NCBI RefSeq assembly: GCF_004784465.1 | Contig: NZ_SRRU01000013.1 | Span: forward strand, 1-64,000 | Direction: 5' to 3' | Source of the DNA: Streptomyces griseoluteus | Lineage (GTDB): Bacteria > Actinomycetota > Actinomycetes > Streptomycetales > Streptomycetaceae | DNA: 64,000 nucleotides | Shown: positions 45,220 through 53,499 of the stretch, one piece after another | How the letters are laid out: each line of letters opens with the position of its first letter | How positions within the stretch are numbered: position 1 is the stretch's first letter | Notes under the pieces: generated by a model | Database searches by the model: none | Seen by the model: the letters and a program-made list of their open reading frames with translations, nothing else | What the model was told of the DNA's origin: nothing | Program-made: the position numbers and the translations under genes

Positions 45220-46197
45220 ATGGATGAGAACGGCGTCTTATCGCCTCGGACCCGGTCCGGCCCGCCCTGGGCGGCGCTGCTTGCCGTCGTGGCCGCAGCG
45301 CTGATCTGGAGCACCTCCTTCGCCGTGACGAAAGTGGTCCTGAAGAACGTGCCGCCGATGACCATCGGCGCCATCAGGTTCTCCGCCGCCGCCCTTGTTC
45401 TCGCGTTTCTCGTCCGGCTCCAGAAAGGGTGGCGCCCGGCCGGCCGCCGCTCCGCGCTGGCGATGGGCGGAGCCGGACTGCTCGGGATCACCGCGTACTT
45501 CGGGCTGGAGAACATCGGTGTCGACATGGCGACAGCCGCCGACGCCGCCGTCATCGTGGCGGCATTCCCCATCATCACCGTGATCCTCGAAGTCGCCGTC
45601 CACCGCGAATGGCCCTCCCTCACGCGGGTGCTGGGCATGGTGCTCGCGGTCGGCGGGGTGTGGCTGATCGTCCGGCAGAGCGCGAGCGCCGGAGGCGCGC
45701 ACCGGCTGCTCGGGGACATCATCCTGCTGGTGGCCGGTGTCGCCTGGGCCGCGTACAACGTCGTCGCGCGCCGCACCAGCGCGGGGTACTCCCCGCTGAC
45801 CATCACCTACTACCAGACGGTCGCCGGCGCACTGGGCTTCGTCCTCGTCAGCCCGCTGGAGTTCCGGGACTGGGCAATGCCGACCACGGTCGACGTGGGC
45901 ATGCTGGCCTTCCTGGCCGTCATGTGCTCCATTGCCGCGTTCGTCCTCTACAACTACGGCCTGCGCGAGGTGACATCGAGCACCGCCGTCAACGTGCTCA
46001 ACCTCGTCCCCGTTTTCGGTCTGGTCTCCGCCGTCGTCGTCACCGGCGAAAGTGTCGGCGTCGTCCAGGGGGTGGGCTGTCTCATCGTCATCGCCGGTGT
46101 CGTGCTCGGTGCACAGGCACGGCGCCGTCCCGCCCGGACCACGCACCGGGAGCCGACCGAAGTGTCCCTGCAACAGCACGAGTTGGAACCGAAATGA
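45220..46197 (+). CDS. EamA/DMT-family transporter with a TTA codon
   Basis: 325 residues, ten membrane segments forming two EamA repeats (LIWSTSFAVTKVVLKNVPP start of the first; VAGVAWAAYNVVARRTSAGY of the second). Usually an exporter of amino acids or metabolites. ATG at 45220 has GGGAG; an earlier ATG at 45196 has none. Codon 7 is TTA (45238-45240), rare in Streptomyces and read only by the bldA tRNA, which ties expression to development or secondary metabolism. Its stop overlaps the DUF2000 start (ATGA). Confidence 0.92.
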   Translation: MDENGVLSPRTRSGPPWAALLAVVAAALIWSTSFAVTKVVLKNVPPMTIGAIRFSAAALVLAFLVRLQKGWRPAGRRSALAMGGAGLLGITAYFGLENIGVDMATAADAAVIVAAFPIITVILEVAVHREWPSLTRVLGMVLAVGGVWLIVRQSASAGGAHRLLGDIILLVAGVAWAAYNVVARRTSAGYSPLTITYYQTVAGALGFVLVSPLEFRDWAMPTTVDVGMLAFLAVMCSIAAFVLYNYGLREVTSSTAVNVLNLVPVFGLVSAVVVTGESVGVVQGVGCLIVIAGVVLGAQARRRPARTTHREPTEVSLQQHELEPK

Positions 46198-46616
46198 GCC
46201 CGGACATCCAGAACAGCAAGTGCGTGATCGTCGTCAACGGCGATCTCCCCGCCGGCCTGACGGCCAACGCCGCCTCAGTGGTCTCGCTGACCCTCGGGCG
46301 CAGCGTCCCCGAACTGATCGGTCCGGACGTCAAGGACGCGGACGGCGGCGCGCACCTCGGCATCACCTTCATCCCGGTGCCGATCCTCAAGGCCTCCGCC
46401 GAGCGCATCGCCGAGATCCACCGGCTGGCCGACGCCGACCCCGAAGCGGTGGTCGTCGGTTTCAGCGACCTGGCGCAGTCCTGCCGCACCTACGACGAGT
46501 ACATCGAGCGCATGGCCGGAGCCGGCCCCGAGACACTGGCCTACTCCTCGATCGGCCTCTTCGGACCCCGCAAGCAGCTCAACAAATGGACCGGAAGCCT
46601 GGCTCTGCTGCGCTGA
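46194..46616 (+). CDS. DUF2000-family protein
   Basis: 140 residues. NSKCVIVVNGDLPAGLTANA and HLGITFIPVPILKAS match the DUF2000 proteins, which share a peptidyl-tRNA-hydrolase-II-like fold and are often found near amino-acid metabolism genes; function unknown. Translation is coupled to the exporter by the ATGA overlap at 46194. A strong hairpin follows at 46634, so it closes the first transcription unit of this cluster. Confidence 0.85.
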   Translation: MSPDIQNSKCVIVVNGDLPAGLTANAASVVSLTLGRSVPELIGPDVKDADGGAHLGITFIPVPILKASAERIAEIHRLADADPEAVVVGFSDLAQSCRTYDEYIERMAGAGPETLAYSSIGLFGPRKQLNKWTGSLALLR

Positions 46617-46633
46617 CCGGTACCCGAAAGAAC

Positions 46634-46665
46634 GGGTGCCTGCGGCTCCTACCCCGCAGGCACCC
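46634..46665 (+). terminator. 12-bp stem terminator inside the cluster
   Basis: GGGTGCCTGCGG (46634-46645) pairs perfectly with 46654-46665 around an 8-base loop, between the DUF2000 and PaaK-like genes. It splits the region into two transcription units. Confidence 0.85.
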
Positions 46666-46705
46666 AAGCCCCGTAGCCCACTGATCACAAGCACAGGCTG
46701 GGACC

Positions 46706-48127
46706 ATGTTCACTATATTCGACGACCGTCTCGACGCCTTCGCGCGTCGCACCCTCGATGATCACCGCCGCTTCGACGCCGGCGGATGGAACCCGGAGGA
46801 ACTGGCGGCGTACCAGCTCCGCGCCCTCGGCGAAACCCTCCGCTACGTCACCGAGCGCTCCCCCTTCTACCGCGAACTCCTGGGCCCCCTCGGGGTATCC
46901 GCCCCGGCGGAGCTCACCTTCGACTCCTTCGCCGAGCTGCCCTTCACCACCAAGGACGACCTGCGCGGCCGTCTGCACGACATGCTGTCCAGGCCCGTGC
47001 ACGAGGGCTGGATCTTCTACGAGACCACCGGCACCACCGGCCGCGCGACCCCGTGCCCCCGAGACAATGTCGACTCTCTCGTCAACAACACCGCTCTGTC
47101 CGTCTGTTACGACCACGTCTTCCGCGCGCACGGCGGCGATCACGTCATCGGCGTGATGGGTCCCAACGAACTCCACTCCACCGGCGACACGTTCGGCGAC
47201 GTGTGCCGCAACCTCGGCCACGCGCACGCCAAGATGTGGCCGCACTCGCCCGTCGTCGGCTTCCGGCGCGCGCTGGAGGTACTCCAGGAGATCTCCGTCA
47301 CCGGTGTCTTCTGCACGCCCAACGTCGCCATGTCGATGGCCAAGGAGGCGGTGCGGGCCGGCCTGGAGCCGAAGGACCTCGGCATCCGCTTCTTCATGTT
47401 CACCGGTGAACTCGCCACCCCCGGCCTGCTGAGCAACATCGGCGAGCTCTGGGGAGCCACCGCCTACAACTGCCTCTACGCCTCCCAGGAGGCATCCATC
47501 CTCGGCGCGGTGCACGGCGACGGCCGGCTGCGCACCGTCCCGCTGAACGTCTACTACGAACTCATCGACCCCGGCACCGGTCGTCCGGTGCCCCGGCGAG
47601 ACGGCTACCGGCAGGGCGAGTTGGTGATCACGCACCTCTACCAGGGGAGCAAGCCGCTCGTGCGCTACCGGACCGGCGACCTGGTCCGGCTGTACCCGGC
47701 GGACACCACCGGGGGCCGCTACCCCTCCGAGGTCCTGCTCCCGCTCGGCCGCGTACGGGACCTCATCGATCTCAACGGCCACGAGGTCACCGCCTACGAA
47801 CTGGAGTCCCTGATTCTGTCCCGGCTCGCCGGCGCCATGGACTACCAGCTCGTCATCGACCGCGTCGACGGGACCGACACCCTCACCGTGGAGGTCGAGA
47901 CCCGCGGCGGCGCGACGCTGCCGCCCCAGAGCGCCGCAGACCTCGTCACCGCCGCGCGGGACGCCTGGGACTGCCCGCTGGAGGTCGCCTACGGGCAGCT
48001 CGGCGGCGTCACCACCACCGGCGCCATGGTGAGCTGGAAGGCGGCCCGTGTCCACGACCGTCGCCAGGCCCCGGACGCCGAACGTCAGGCCGCCCTCGCC
48101 ATGGCCGGGCGGAGGTCGGGCCGGTGA
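46706..48127 (+). CDS. PaaK-like adenylate-forming enzyme (phenylacetate-CoA ligase family)
   Basis: 473 residues, about 40 more than PaaK. P-loop FYETTGTTGRATPCPRD; NCLYASQEASILGAVH and VRYRTGDLVRLYP (A5/A7-like motifs) and GRVRDLIDLNGHEVTAYELES (A8-like hinge). Activates a carboxylic acid as acyl-AMP for transfer to CoA or an amine; substrate unknown. No carrier-protein domain. ATG at 46706. Its stop overlaps the next start (GTGA at 48124), so it is made together with the aminotransferase. Confidence 0.87.
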   Translation: MFTIFDDRLDAFARRTLDDHRRFDAGGWNPEELAAYQLRALGETLRYVTERSPFYRELLGPLGVSAPAELTFDSFAELPFTTKDDLRGRLHDMLSRPVHEGWIFYETTGTTGRATPCPRDNVDSLVNNTALSVCYDHVFRAHGGDHVIGVMGPNELHSTGDTFGDVCRNLGHAHAKMWPHSPVVGFRRALEVLQEISVTGVFCTPNVAMSMAKEAVRAGLEPKDLGIRFFMFTGELATPGLLSNIGELWGATAYNCLYASQEASILGAVHGDGRLRTVPLNVYYELIDPGTGRPVPRRDGYRQGELVITHLYQGSKPLVRYRTGDLVRLYPADTTGGRYPSEVLLPLGRVRDLIDLNGHEVTAYELESLILSRLAGAMDYQLVIDRVDGTDTLTVEVETRGGATLPPQSAADLVTAARDAWDCPLEVAYGQLGGVTTTGAMVSWKAARVHDRRQAPDAERQAALAMAGRRSGR

Positions 48128-49089
48128 ACGCGACGACCGGGGAGCGGTGGGTCTTCCACCAGGGCGAGTTCGCCCGCGCCCGGGATGTGACACTGGGGCC
48201 CGGCACCCAGGGCCTGCACTACGGCACCGGGGTCTTCGAGGGGATCCGCTCCTACGCGGCCGCCGACGGTGACGAAGCGCTGCTCTTCAAGGCGAAGGAG
48301 CACTACGAACGCCTCCACGCGTCCTGCCGCCTGCTCCGCCTCGACCTGCCCTACAGCCCCGACGAGCTCGTCGAGGTGAGCCGCGAGCTGGTCCGGCGCA
48401 ACGGCCTCACCGGCGACGCGTACCTCAGGCCCCTGGTGTACAAGCTGGCGCTGGAGCCCGGCACGCCCTTCGGCGTCAGGCTCAGCGGCGTGTCCACCTC
48501 CGTCACCATCCTCGCCATGCCCATGGGCGACTACAGCCGCGCCGAAGGCATCCGCTGCGCAGTCAGCTCCTGGCGCCGGGTACCCGACGCCTCGCTCCCC
48601 GCCCGCGCCAAGATCACCGGCGCCTACGCCAACAACGCGCTGGCCGTCGACGAGGCGACCGCCGCGGGGTACGACGACGCGATCATGCTCAACCAGGGCG
48701 GTTCCGTCGCCGAGGCCAGTACCGCCAACGTGTTCGTCGTCCGCTCGGGCGAGGTCGCCACGCCGGGCCCCGACTCGGACATCCTGCTCGGCCTCACCCG
48801 CGCGGCGGTCATGCGGATCATCGCCGACGAGACCGGCGTCTCCGTCACCGAACGCGCCGTACCCCGCTCAGAACTCCACACGGCCGACGAGGTGTTCCTC
48901 ACCGGAACCGGCTGTCAGATCGTGCCCGTGACCGAGATCGACGGCCGCCCGGTCGGCGACGGCACCCCCGGCCCCCTCACCACCCGTGTGCGCGAGGTCT
49001 ACCGGCGCGCCGTCCGCGGCGCCGATCCGCGCTACCGGCACTGGACCACCTCGGTCGGCCTCGGCTCCCGCGCCGACGCGCGCGTCTGA
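48124..49089 (+). CDS. Class IV (branched-chain-type) aminotransferase
   Basis: 321 residues. LHYGTGVFEGIRSYAA and the PLP-lysine region RAKITGAYANNALAVDEAT identify an IlvE-like fold; EASTANVFVVRSGEVATPGPDSDILLGLTR (EASTANVF / ILLGLTR) contacts the phosphate. HTADEVFLTGTGCQIVPVTEI is also standard. In this cluster a specialised amino-acid or keto-acid role is more likely than housekeeping valine/leucine synthesis (inference). GTG start overlapping the upstream stop; no separate ribosome site needed. Confidence 0.92.
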   Translation: MNATTGERWVFHQGEFARARDVTLGPGTQGLHYGTGVFEGIRSYAAADGDEALLFKAKEHYERLHASCRLLRLDLPYSPDELVEVSRELVRRNGLTGDAYLRPLVYKLALEPGTPFGVRLSGVSTSVTILAMPMGDYSRAEGIRCAVSSWRRVPDASLPARAKITGAYANNALAVDEATAAGYDDAIMLNQGGSVAEASTANVFVVRSGEVATPGPDSDILLGLTRAAVMRIIADETGVSVTERAVPRSELHTADEVFLTGTGCQIVPVTEIDGRPVGDGTPGPLTTRVREVYRRAVRGADPRYRHWTTSVGLGSRADARV

Positions 49090-49212
49090 CGAGCTCCTCT
49101 TCACCGGCCGCCCCGGCACGGCGATCAGGCACGCCCTCCCGCGTGCCCGCCTGGACCGGTGCGTCCCCACACGACTTCTCGCGTCTTCACCCTGCCCTTC
49201 CCTGGAGGAACT

Positions 49213-49893
49213 GTGATCAGCAGGTACCGCTCCGACGTGTCCGACGGCCAGGAGATCACCGACGTCGCCCTCTTCCGGCTCCCCCTCACCGTGCCCCTGC
49301 GCATCTCCTCGCTGGGCCCCGCGGGGACCAGCAGCGAGCAGGCATGCCGAGCCCTGCAGAACCGGTTGCTCCAACGCGGCCACGAGAGCGTCCGGATCGA
49401 CCTGTGCGACCAGTACGAGGAGGCGGCCGACCGGCTCGTCTCCGGCGCCGGCGAACTCGCGGTCGTCGCCAACGCCTATGCCGGCATAGAGCGCTTCTAC
49501 ATGGACCCCGCCCTGCGGCTCGCCGCGGTGTTCGTCAAGGACACCCCGCACTACGGCATCGCGGCCGTACCCGGCGCCAAGATCGCCGGGAAGGCGTCCG
49601 TCGTCACCCACCCCGCGCCCCGCGCTCTCATCGGCGAGCTGCTCCCCGACCGCATCGACGTGGCCGAGGTGGTGTTCGCCTCCTCCACGAGCGCGGCGGC
49701 ACGGGCGGTCGCCGAGGGCGAGGTCCCACTCGCCCTCACCACCGCGCCGGCCGCCAGGCTGCACGGCCTGGAGTTCCTCTCCCGCACCCGCCCCATCCGC
49801 ATGGTGTGGTCGGCGTTCACCAGGGCGGACATCCTCGACGAGGACCGGCCCGCACGGCGCCCCGTCCCGTCCGCTCGGAACCTCGCGTGGTGA
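49213..49893 (+). CDS. Prephenate-dehydratase-like (periplasmic-binding-fold) protein, no ACT domain
   Basis: 226 residues. ISSLGPAGTSSEQACRAL resembles the opening GPxGT/S motif of prephenate dehydratase; YEEAADRLVSGAGELAVVAN and TTAPAARLHGLEFLS follow the same fold. The catalytic TRF-type motif is not recognisable and there is no ACT regulatory domain, so true dehydratase activity is doubtful; a decarboxylase or binding role is possible, as in BacA-type relatives. GTG at 49213 follows CTGGAGGA. Its stop overlaps the next gene. Confidence 0.7.
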   Translation: MISRYRSDVSDGQEITDVALFRLPLTVPLRISSLGPAGTSSEQACRALQNRLLQRGHESVRIDLCDQYEEAADRLVSGAGELAVVANAYAGIERFYMDPALRLAAVFVKDTPHYGIAAVPGAKIAGKASVVTHPAPRALIGELLPDRIDVAEVVFASSTSAAARAVAEGEVPLALTTAPAARLHGLEFLSRTRPIRMVWSAFTRADILDEDRPARRPVPSARNLAW

Positions 49894-50882
49894 ACGCCCC
49901 GGTCTTCATCGGCGACGCCGAGGTCCGCGCCCTGTTGCCTGCTTCGACGGCCGTCACCGCCATGCGGGAGGTGATGCGCGCCTTCTCGGCCGGCGAGGTG
50001 ACCCAGCCGGTGCGCACGGTGCTGCGCCCGCCGGCGCGGGACGGCGAGGAGGCCGGCCTGTTCGGCTCGATGCCCGCCCAGGTGCCGTTCGAGGGGCAGC
50101 GGTGGTTCGGCATCAAGTCCGTCGTGGTGCGCGAGGACAACCCGGCGCGCGGTCTGCCCACCCACGTCGGCACGGTGACCGTCTTCGCGCCGGACACCGG
50201 ACTGCCCGTGGCCGTGCTGCCCGCCGACACCATCACCGAACTGCGCACCGCCGCCGTGTCCGCCGTGGCCGTGGACGCGCTCGCCCCCGCCGGGCCGGTC
50301 ACGCTGGCCGTCGCCGGTGCGGGCGCCCAGGCGCGAGCCCATGTGACGGCCGTCGCGGCGGTACGGCCCCTCAGGAGCGTGCGCCTGTGGAGCAGGCGGC
50401 CGGAGAGCGCGGCCGAGCTGGCCGAGTGGGTCCGCACCGAACACGGGCTGTGCGCGGAGGTCCACGGCACCTTGCACGAGGCGGCCCGCCAGGCCGAAGT
50501 CGTCTGCACGACCACCGCCGCCAGGGAGCCCGTGCTGGACGAGCCGGACGTGGCGCCGGGTGCTGTCGTCTGCGCGGTGGGCGCCTGTCAGCCCGGCGAG
50601 CGGGAGCTGTCGTCCCGGCTCGTCGCCGGCTCGGCCGTGGTGCTCGACAGCGCGGAGGCCGCGGCCAAGGAGGCCTCCGAGCTGCTGGTGCCCATGGCGG
50701 AGGGGCTGATCGGCCCCGGCCACGCGCGGGGCGAACTCGGTGCCCTCCTCGACGGCCGGATTCCCGGGCGGCTGAGCGAGCGGGAACGCGTGGTCTACCT
50801 CTCCCTCGGACTCGCCGCTCAGGACGTCGCGGCAGCCGTCCTGGTCGCCAAGGCCCACGCACAGCGGACGGGGGCACGCTGA
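49890..50882 (+). CDS. Ornithine cyclodeaminase / mu-crystallin family dehydrogenase
   Basis: 330 residues. N-terminal substrate domain (FIGDAEVRALLPASTAVTAM), then Rossmann fold with VTLAVAGAGAQARAHVTAVAAV and RTAAVSAVAVDALAP. The family includes ornithine or lysine cyclodeaminases, ketimine reductases and SbnB, which makes a diaminopropionate precursor; the exact substrate cannot be read from motifs. GTG at 49890 overlaps the preceding stop. Followed 3 bases later by the convergent FAD enzyme. Confidence 0.9.
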   Translation: MNAPVFIGDAEVRALLPASTAVTAMREVMRAFSAGEVTQPVRTVLRPPARDGEEAGLFGSMPAQVPFEGQRWFGIKSVVVREDNPARGLPTHVGTVTVFAPDTGLPVAVLPADTITELRTAAVSAVAVDALAPAGPVTLAVAGAGAQARAHVTAVAAVRPLRSVRLWSRRPESAAELAEWVRTEHGLCAEVHGTLHEAARQAEVVCTTTAAREPVLDEPDVAPGAVVCAVGACQPGERELSSRLVAGSAVVLDSAEAAAKEASELLVPMAEGLIGPGHARGELGALLDGRIPGRLSERERVVYLSLGLAAQDVAAAVLVAKAHAQRTGAR

Positions 50883-50885
50883 GGC

Positions 50886-52106
50886 TCAGTGCGTCTCGTA
50901 GATGCCTTGGTAGTGGGCGAGTGCCGTCTCCTGGATCCGCTGGTCGGTCCAGGAGGCGAAGCGGTCGGGGGCCAGGCGGGCGGGGTCCACGAGGAGATCG
51001 CCGGTGTCCAGCAGCATGTGGGCGAGCTGGCGGCCTACACCCCCCGCGTGGGTGACCCAGGACGCTTCCGCGAACCACAGTCCGGGGGCCCCGGCGGCCG
51101 GTCCCACCAGGGGCAGTTCGTCGGGGGTCATGGCGAATACGCCGTTGAGCCGTCGTCCTCGGGGAGCCGTCCGGAACACGGGCACCAGTGAGGTGGCTCG
51201 GTCCAGGGCGGCGCCGAATTCCTTCTCGGGGAAGGGGAGTTCCGCCGAGACGAGGTCGGCGGAAGGTCGTAGCGGCAGGGGAGTGTGGGCGTAGCTCCCC
51301 ACGCCGTAACGGCGGCCGTGGCGGCGGGTGTAGACCGAGTGGTCGGGGTAGCGGACGATCGGTGTGTCCGTGAACGTGTCGTCCAGACCCGGCAGTTCAC
51401 GCGTGTACAGGTACGGATGCTGGACCGCCGCCATCGGCAGCCGGACCCCGGCCCGCGCGGCGAGTACCGGTCCCCAGACACCGGCGGCCAGGACGACCCG
51501 GCCGGCCGGGATCAACTCGTCCTCCGTACCCGCCCGTACCCCCACGACCCGCCCCCGCTCCTGCGCGAGTGCCGTGACGTGGGTCTTGAAACGGAAGCGC
51601 GCCCCCGCCCGCTCCGCCTCCTCCACCAGCAGCCGCGTCAGCAGCACGGGGTCCACCGCGCCGTCGGAGGGGACGAACAGGGCACCCAGCGCCCGCTCGG
51701 GGTCGACCAGCCCGGGAGCCAGGCCGGCGGCCTCGACGGGACCCAGCACCCGTGCCGCCAGTCCGAGTCGGGCCCCGTGCTCCACGTCGTGGTGCGCCCG
51801 CTCCAGCCGTTCCGGACCGGTGGCCACCTCCAGACAGCCGACCTGCCAGAACGCTTTGCCGCCCGGCAGCGCGCCGTACTGGGCGACGCTGTCCTGGGCC
51901 AGCGCGCTCAACTCCGCACCGGCGCTGAGCTGTCCCACGAAGCCGGGGGCCAGTCCCGTAGAGCCCGGCAGCTCCGGGCGGCTCCGCGTGTCGAGCACCA
52001 CCACGTCGTCATGACCCAGCCGGGTCAGATGGCACGCGACCGATGCGCCCACCACTCCAGCGCCGACGACGACCACCCGCTCGGACACCCGTTGTCCACC
52101 GCTCAT
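50886..52106 (-). CDS. FAD-dependent amine/amino-acid oxidoreductase (DAO family)
   Basis: 406 residues. N-terminal FAD-binding VVVVGAGVVGASVACHLTRLGH; DAO family core VVLAAGVWGPVLAARAG; C-terminal FAEASWVTHAGGVGRQLAHML. Closest in style to sarcosine/dimethylglycine dehydrogenases or glycine oxidase, oxidising a secondary amine or amino acid. ATG at 52106 has GGAAGGTG. It is convergent with the cyclodeaminase-like gene with a 3-base gap, so its membership in the cluster is suggestive only. The divergent glucanase promoter region lies upstream. Confidence 0.88.
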   Translation of the reverse strand: MSGGQRVSERVVVVGAGVVGASVACHLTRLGHDDVVVLDTRSRPELPGSTGLAPGFVGQLSAGAELSALAQDSVAQYGALPGGKAFWQVGCLEVATGPERLERAHHDVEHGARLGLAARVLGPVEAAGLAPGLVDPERALGALFVPSDGAVDPVLLTRLLVEEAERAGARFRFKTHVTALAQERGRVVGVRAGTEDELIPAGRVVLAAGVWGPVLAARAGVRLPMAAVQHPYLYTRELPGLDDTFTDTPIVRYPDHSVYTRRHGRRYGVGSYAHTPLPLRPSADLVSAELPFPEKEFGAALDRATSLVPVFRTAPRGRRLNGVFAMTPDELPLVGPAAGAPGLWFAEASWVTHAGGVGRQLAHMLLDTGDLLVDPARLAPDRFASWTDQRIQETALAHYQGIYETH

Positions 52107-52241
52107 CACACACACCTTCCTGCCCACGCTCACCGAGGCACCAGGGTCCACCCGTGCGGACGGTGCGTACAGACACGCGGCCGCTCCGTGACAACTGCCG
52201 TGCCCTCGCTCAGGTCACCCCCGCCGGGGTCCCGGCCGGAC

Positions 52242-52267
52242 TTAAGCGGGGGTTAATCGAGGGTTAA
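52242..52267. repeat. Three TTAA boxes with exact 11-bp spacing
   Basis: TTAA at 52242, 52253 and 52264; the last two are part of GTTAAnCG repeats (GTTAATCG, GTTAAACG). Such 11-base direct repeats are typical of PhoP and SARP-type regulators. They lie between the FAD oxidase (minus) and GH16 (plus) genes. Confidence 0.5.
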
Positions 52268-52400
52268 ACGTCGCCCGGTGAGGTTGTTGTTTGTTCAGAT
52301 ACCCGCTGCTCATGGGCGTTTTGAGGGGTTGTCGGGGCGGTTGGAGCCGCTGGGTCCGAGGCGTATGGTCGGGGCCTGCCGGTGGTGCTCGCCGTTCGCG

Positions 52401-52414
52401 TGAGAGCGCTCTCA
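52401..52414. promoter_or_regulatory. Perfect 14-bp palindromic operator TGAGAGCGCTCTCA (second copy)
   Basis: Identical to the site at 19038. It lies 112 bases before the GH16 start, in the promoter region of the GH16-GH64 unit. Confidence 0.75.
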
Positions 52415-52525
52415 GGCCTTCGGGTCCGGTGCGTGCGGTGTGCTCCTCCGGCGCCCGTCCCTTCCCCCACGGTCGAGGGCGTGCCCCGTACGTCCCCCCC
52501 ACAGAGAACAGGGTGTGTTCAGGTC

Positions 52526-53401
52526 ATGGCTGGTCATCGTTTACGTCGCTGGTCCTACCGCGGACTGATCTGCGGAAGTGCCGCCGCGCTCGCCGCCGGT
52601 GTGCTGCTCAACACCACGGGCCCCGGCGCCCACCGCGCCGACGCGGCGCCGGCGGCCGCGCTGAGCTGGTCCGACGACTTCGACGGCGCCGCGGGCAGCG
52701 CGCCGGACAGGTCCCGCTGGACCCTGGAGACAGGCGGCAGCGGCAACGGAAACCACGAGCTGCAGTACTACACGAACAGCACCGACAACGCCGCCCTCGA
52801 CGGCAACGGCAACCTGGTCATCACCGCGCGCAAGAACACCGACCCCAACCTGAACTGCTGGAACGGGCCCTGTCAGTTTACCTCCGCACGGCTGAACACG
52901 GCGCAGACGTTCACGCAGAAGTACGGCCACTTCGAGGCCCGCATCAAGATTCCGCGCGGCCAGGGCATCTGGCCGGCCTTCTGGATGCTGGGCGACGACC
53001 TCGGCAGTGCGGGCTGGCCGGGCAGCGGCGAGATCGACATCATGGAGAACGTCGGCAAGGAGCCCTCCACGGTCCACGGCACCATCCACGGTCCCGGCTA
53101 CTCCGGCGCGGGCGGGATCGGCGCCGCGTACAACCTGCCGAACGGCAAGCCGTTCGCCGACGACTTCCACACCTTCGCGGTCGACTGGAGCCCGTCCGGC
53201 ATCACCTGGTCCGTGGACGGCCAGAACTACCAGACCCGCACCCCGGCCGACGTGAACGGCAACAAGTGGGTCTACGACCACCCCTTCTTCATCATCCTCA
53301 ACCTCGCGGTCGGCGGCGACTGGCCCGGCAGCCCCGACGCCGGTACGTCCTTCCCGCAGACGATGACCGTGGACTACGTCCGCGTCTCCGCCCAGAACTG
53401 A
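52526..53401 (+). CDS. Secreted GH16 endo-beta-1,3-glucanase
   Basis: 291 residues. Signal peptide about 1-40 (GLICGSAAALAAGVLLNTTG). Catalytic GH16 motif GEIDIMENVG carries nucleophile and acid Glu (ExDxxE). QGIWPAFWMLG and SVDGQNYQTR are family-typical, pointing to laminarinase activity. ATG at 52526 with a weak site. Single domain, no carbohydrate-binding module. GH64 follows after 98 bases, forming a beta-1,3-glucan-degrading pair. Confidence 0.94.
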   Translation: MAGHRLRRWSYRGLICGSAAALAAGVLLNTTGPGAHRADAAPAAALSWSDDFDGAAGSAPDRSRWTLETGGSGNGNHELQYYTNSTDNAALDGNGNLVITARKNTDPNLNCWNGPCQFTSARLNTAQTFTQKYGHFEARIKIPRGQGIWPAFWMLGDDLGSAGWPGSGEIDIMENVGKEPSTVHGTIHGPGYSGAGGIGAAYNLPNGKPFADDFHTFAVDWSPSGITWSVDGQNYQTRTPADVNGNKWVYDHPFFIILNLAVGGDWPGSPDAGTSFPQTMTVDYVRVSAQN

Positions 53402-53499
53402 GGTCCGGGGGCCGGGAGTTGCCAACCCCTGGCCCCCTGACCGTCCCGTGCTGTCCCGGCTCCGGCCGGGTGCTTCCCCCACTGCAAGGAGTTCCCCGC

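Larger units (their letters stand above)
52107..52525. other. Divergent intergenic region, FAD oxidase / glucanase
   Basis: About 419 bases. Contains the 11-bp TTAA repeats and the 14-bp operator at 52401, with an AT-richer stretch (52280-52300) that may be a promoter. No gene seen. Confidence 0.5.

Noticed and set aside
49213..49893. Calling the protein a functional prephenate dehydratase (pheA)
   Set aside because: No recognisable catalytic TRF motif or ACT domain; only the fold-level similarity is supported.
19038..52414. Paired 14-mers considered as a transposon or recombination repeat
   Set aside because: Copies are only 14 bases, palindromic and each in a promoter region of a glucanase gene, which fits operators, not mobile ends.
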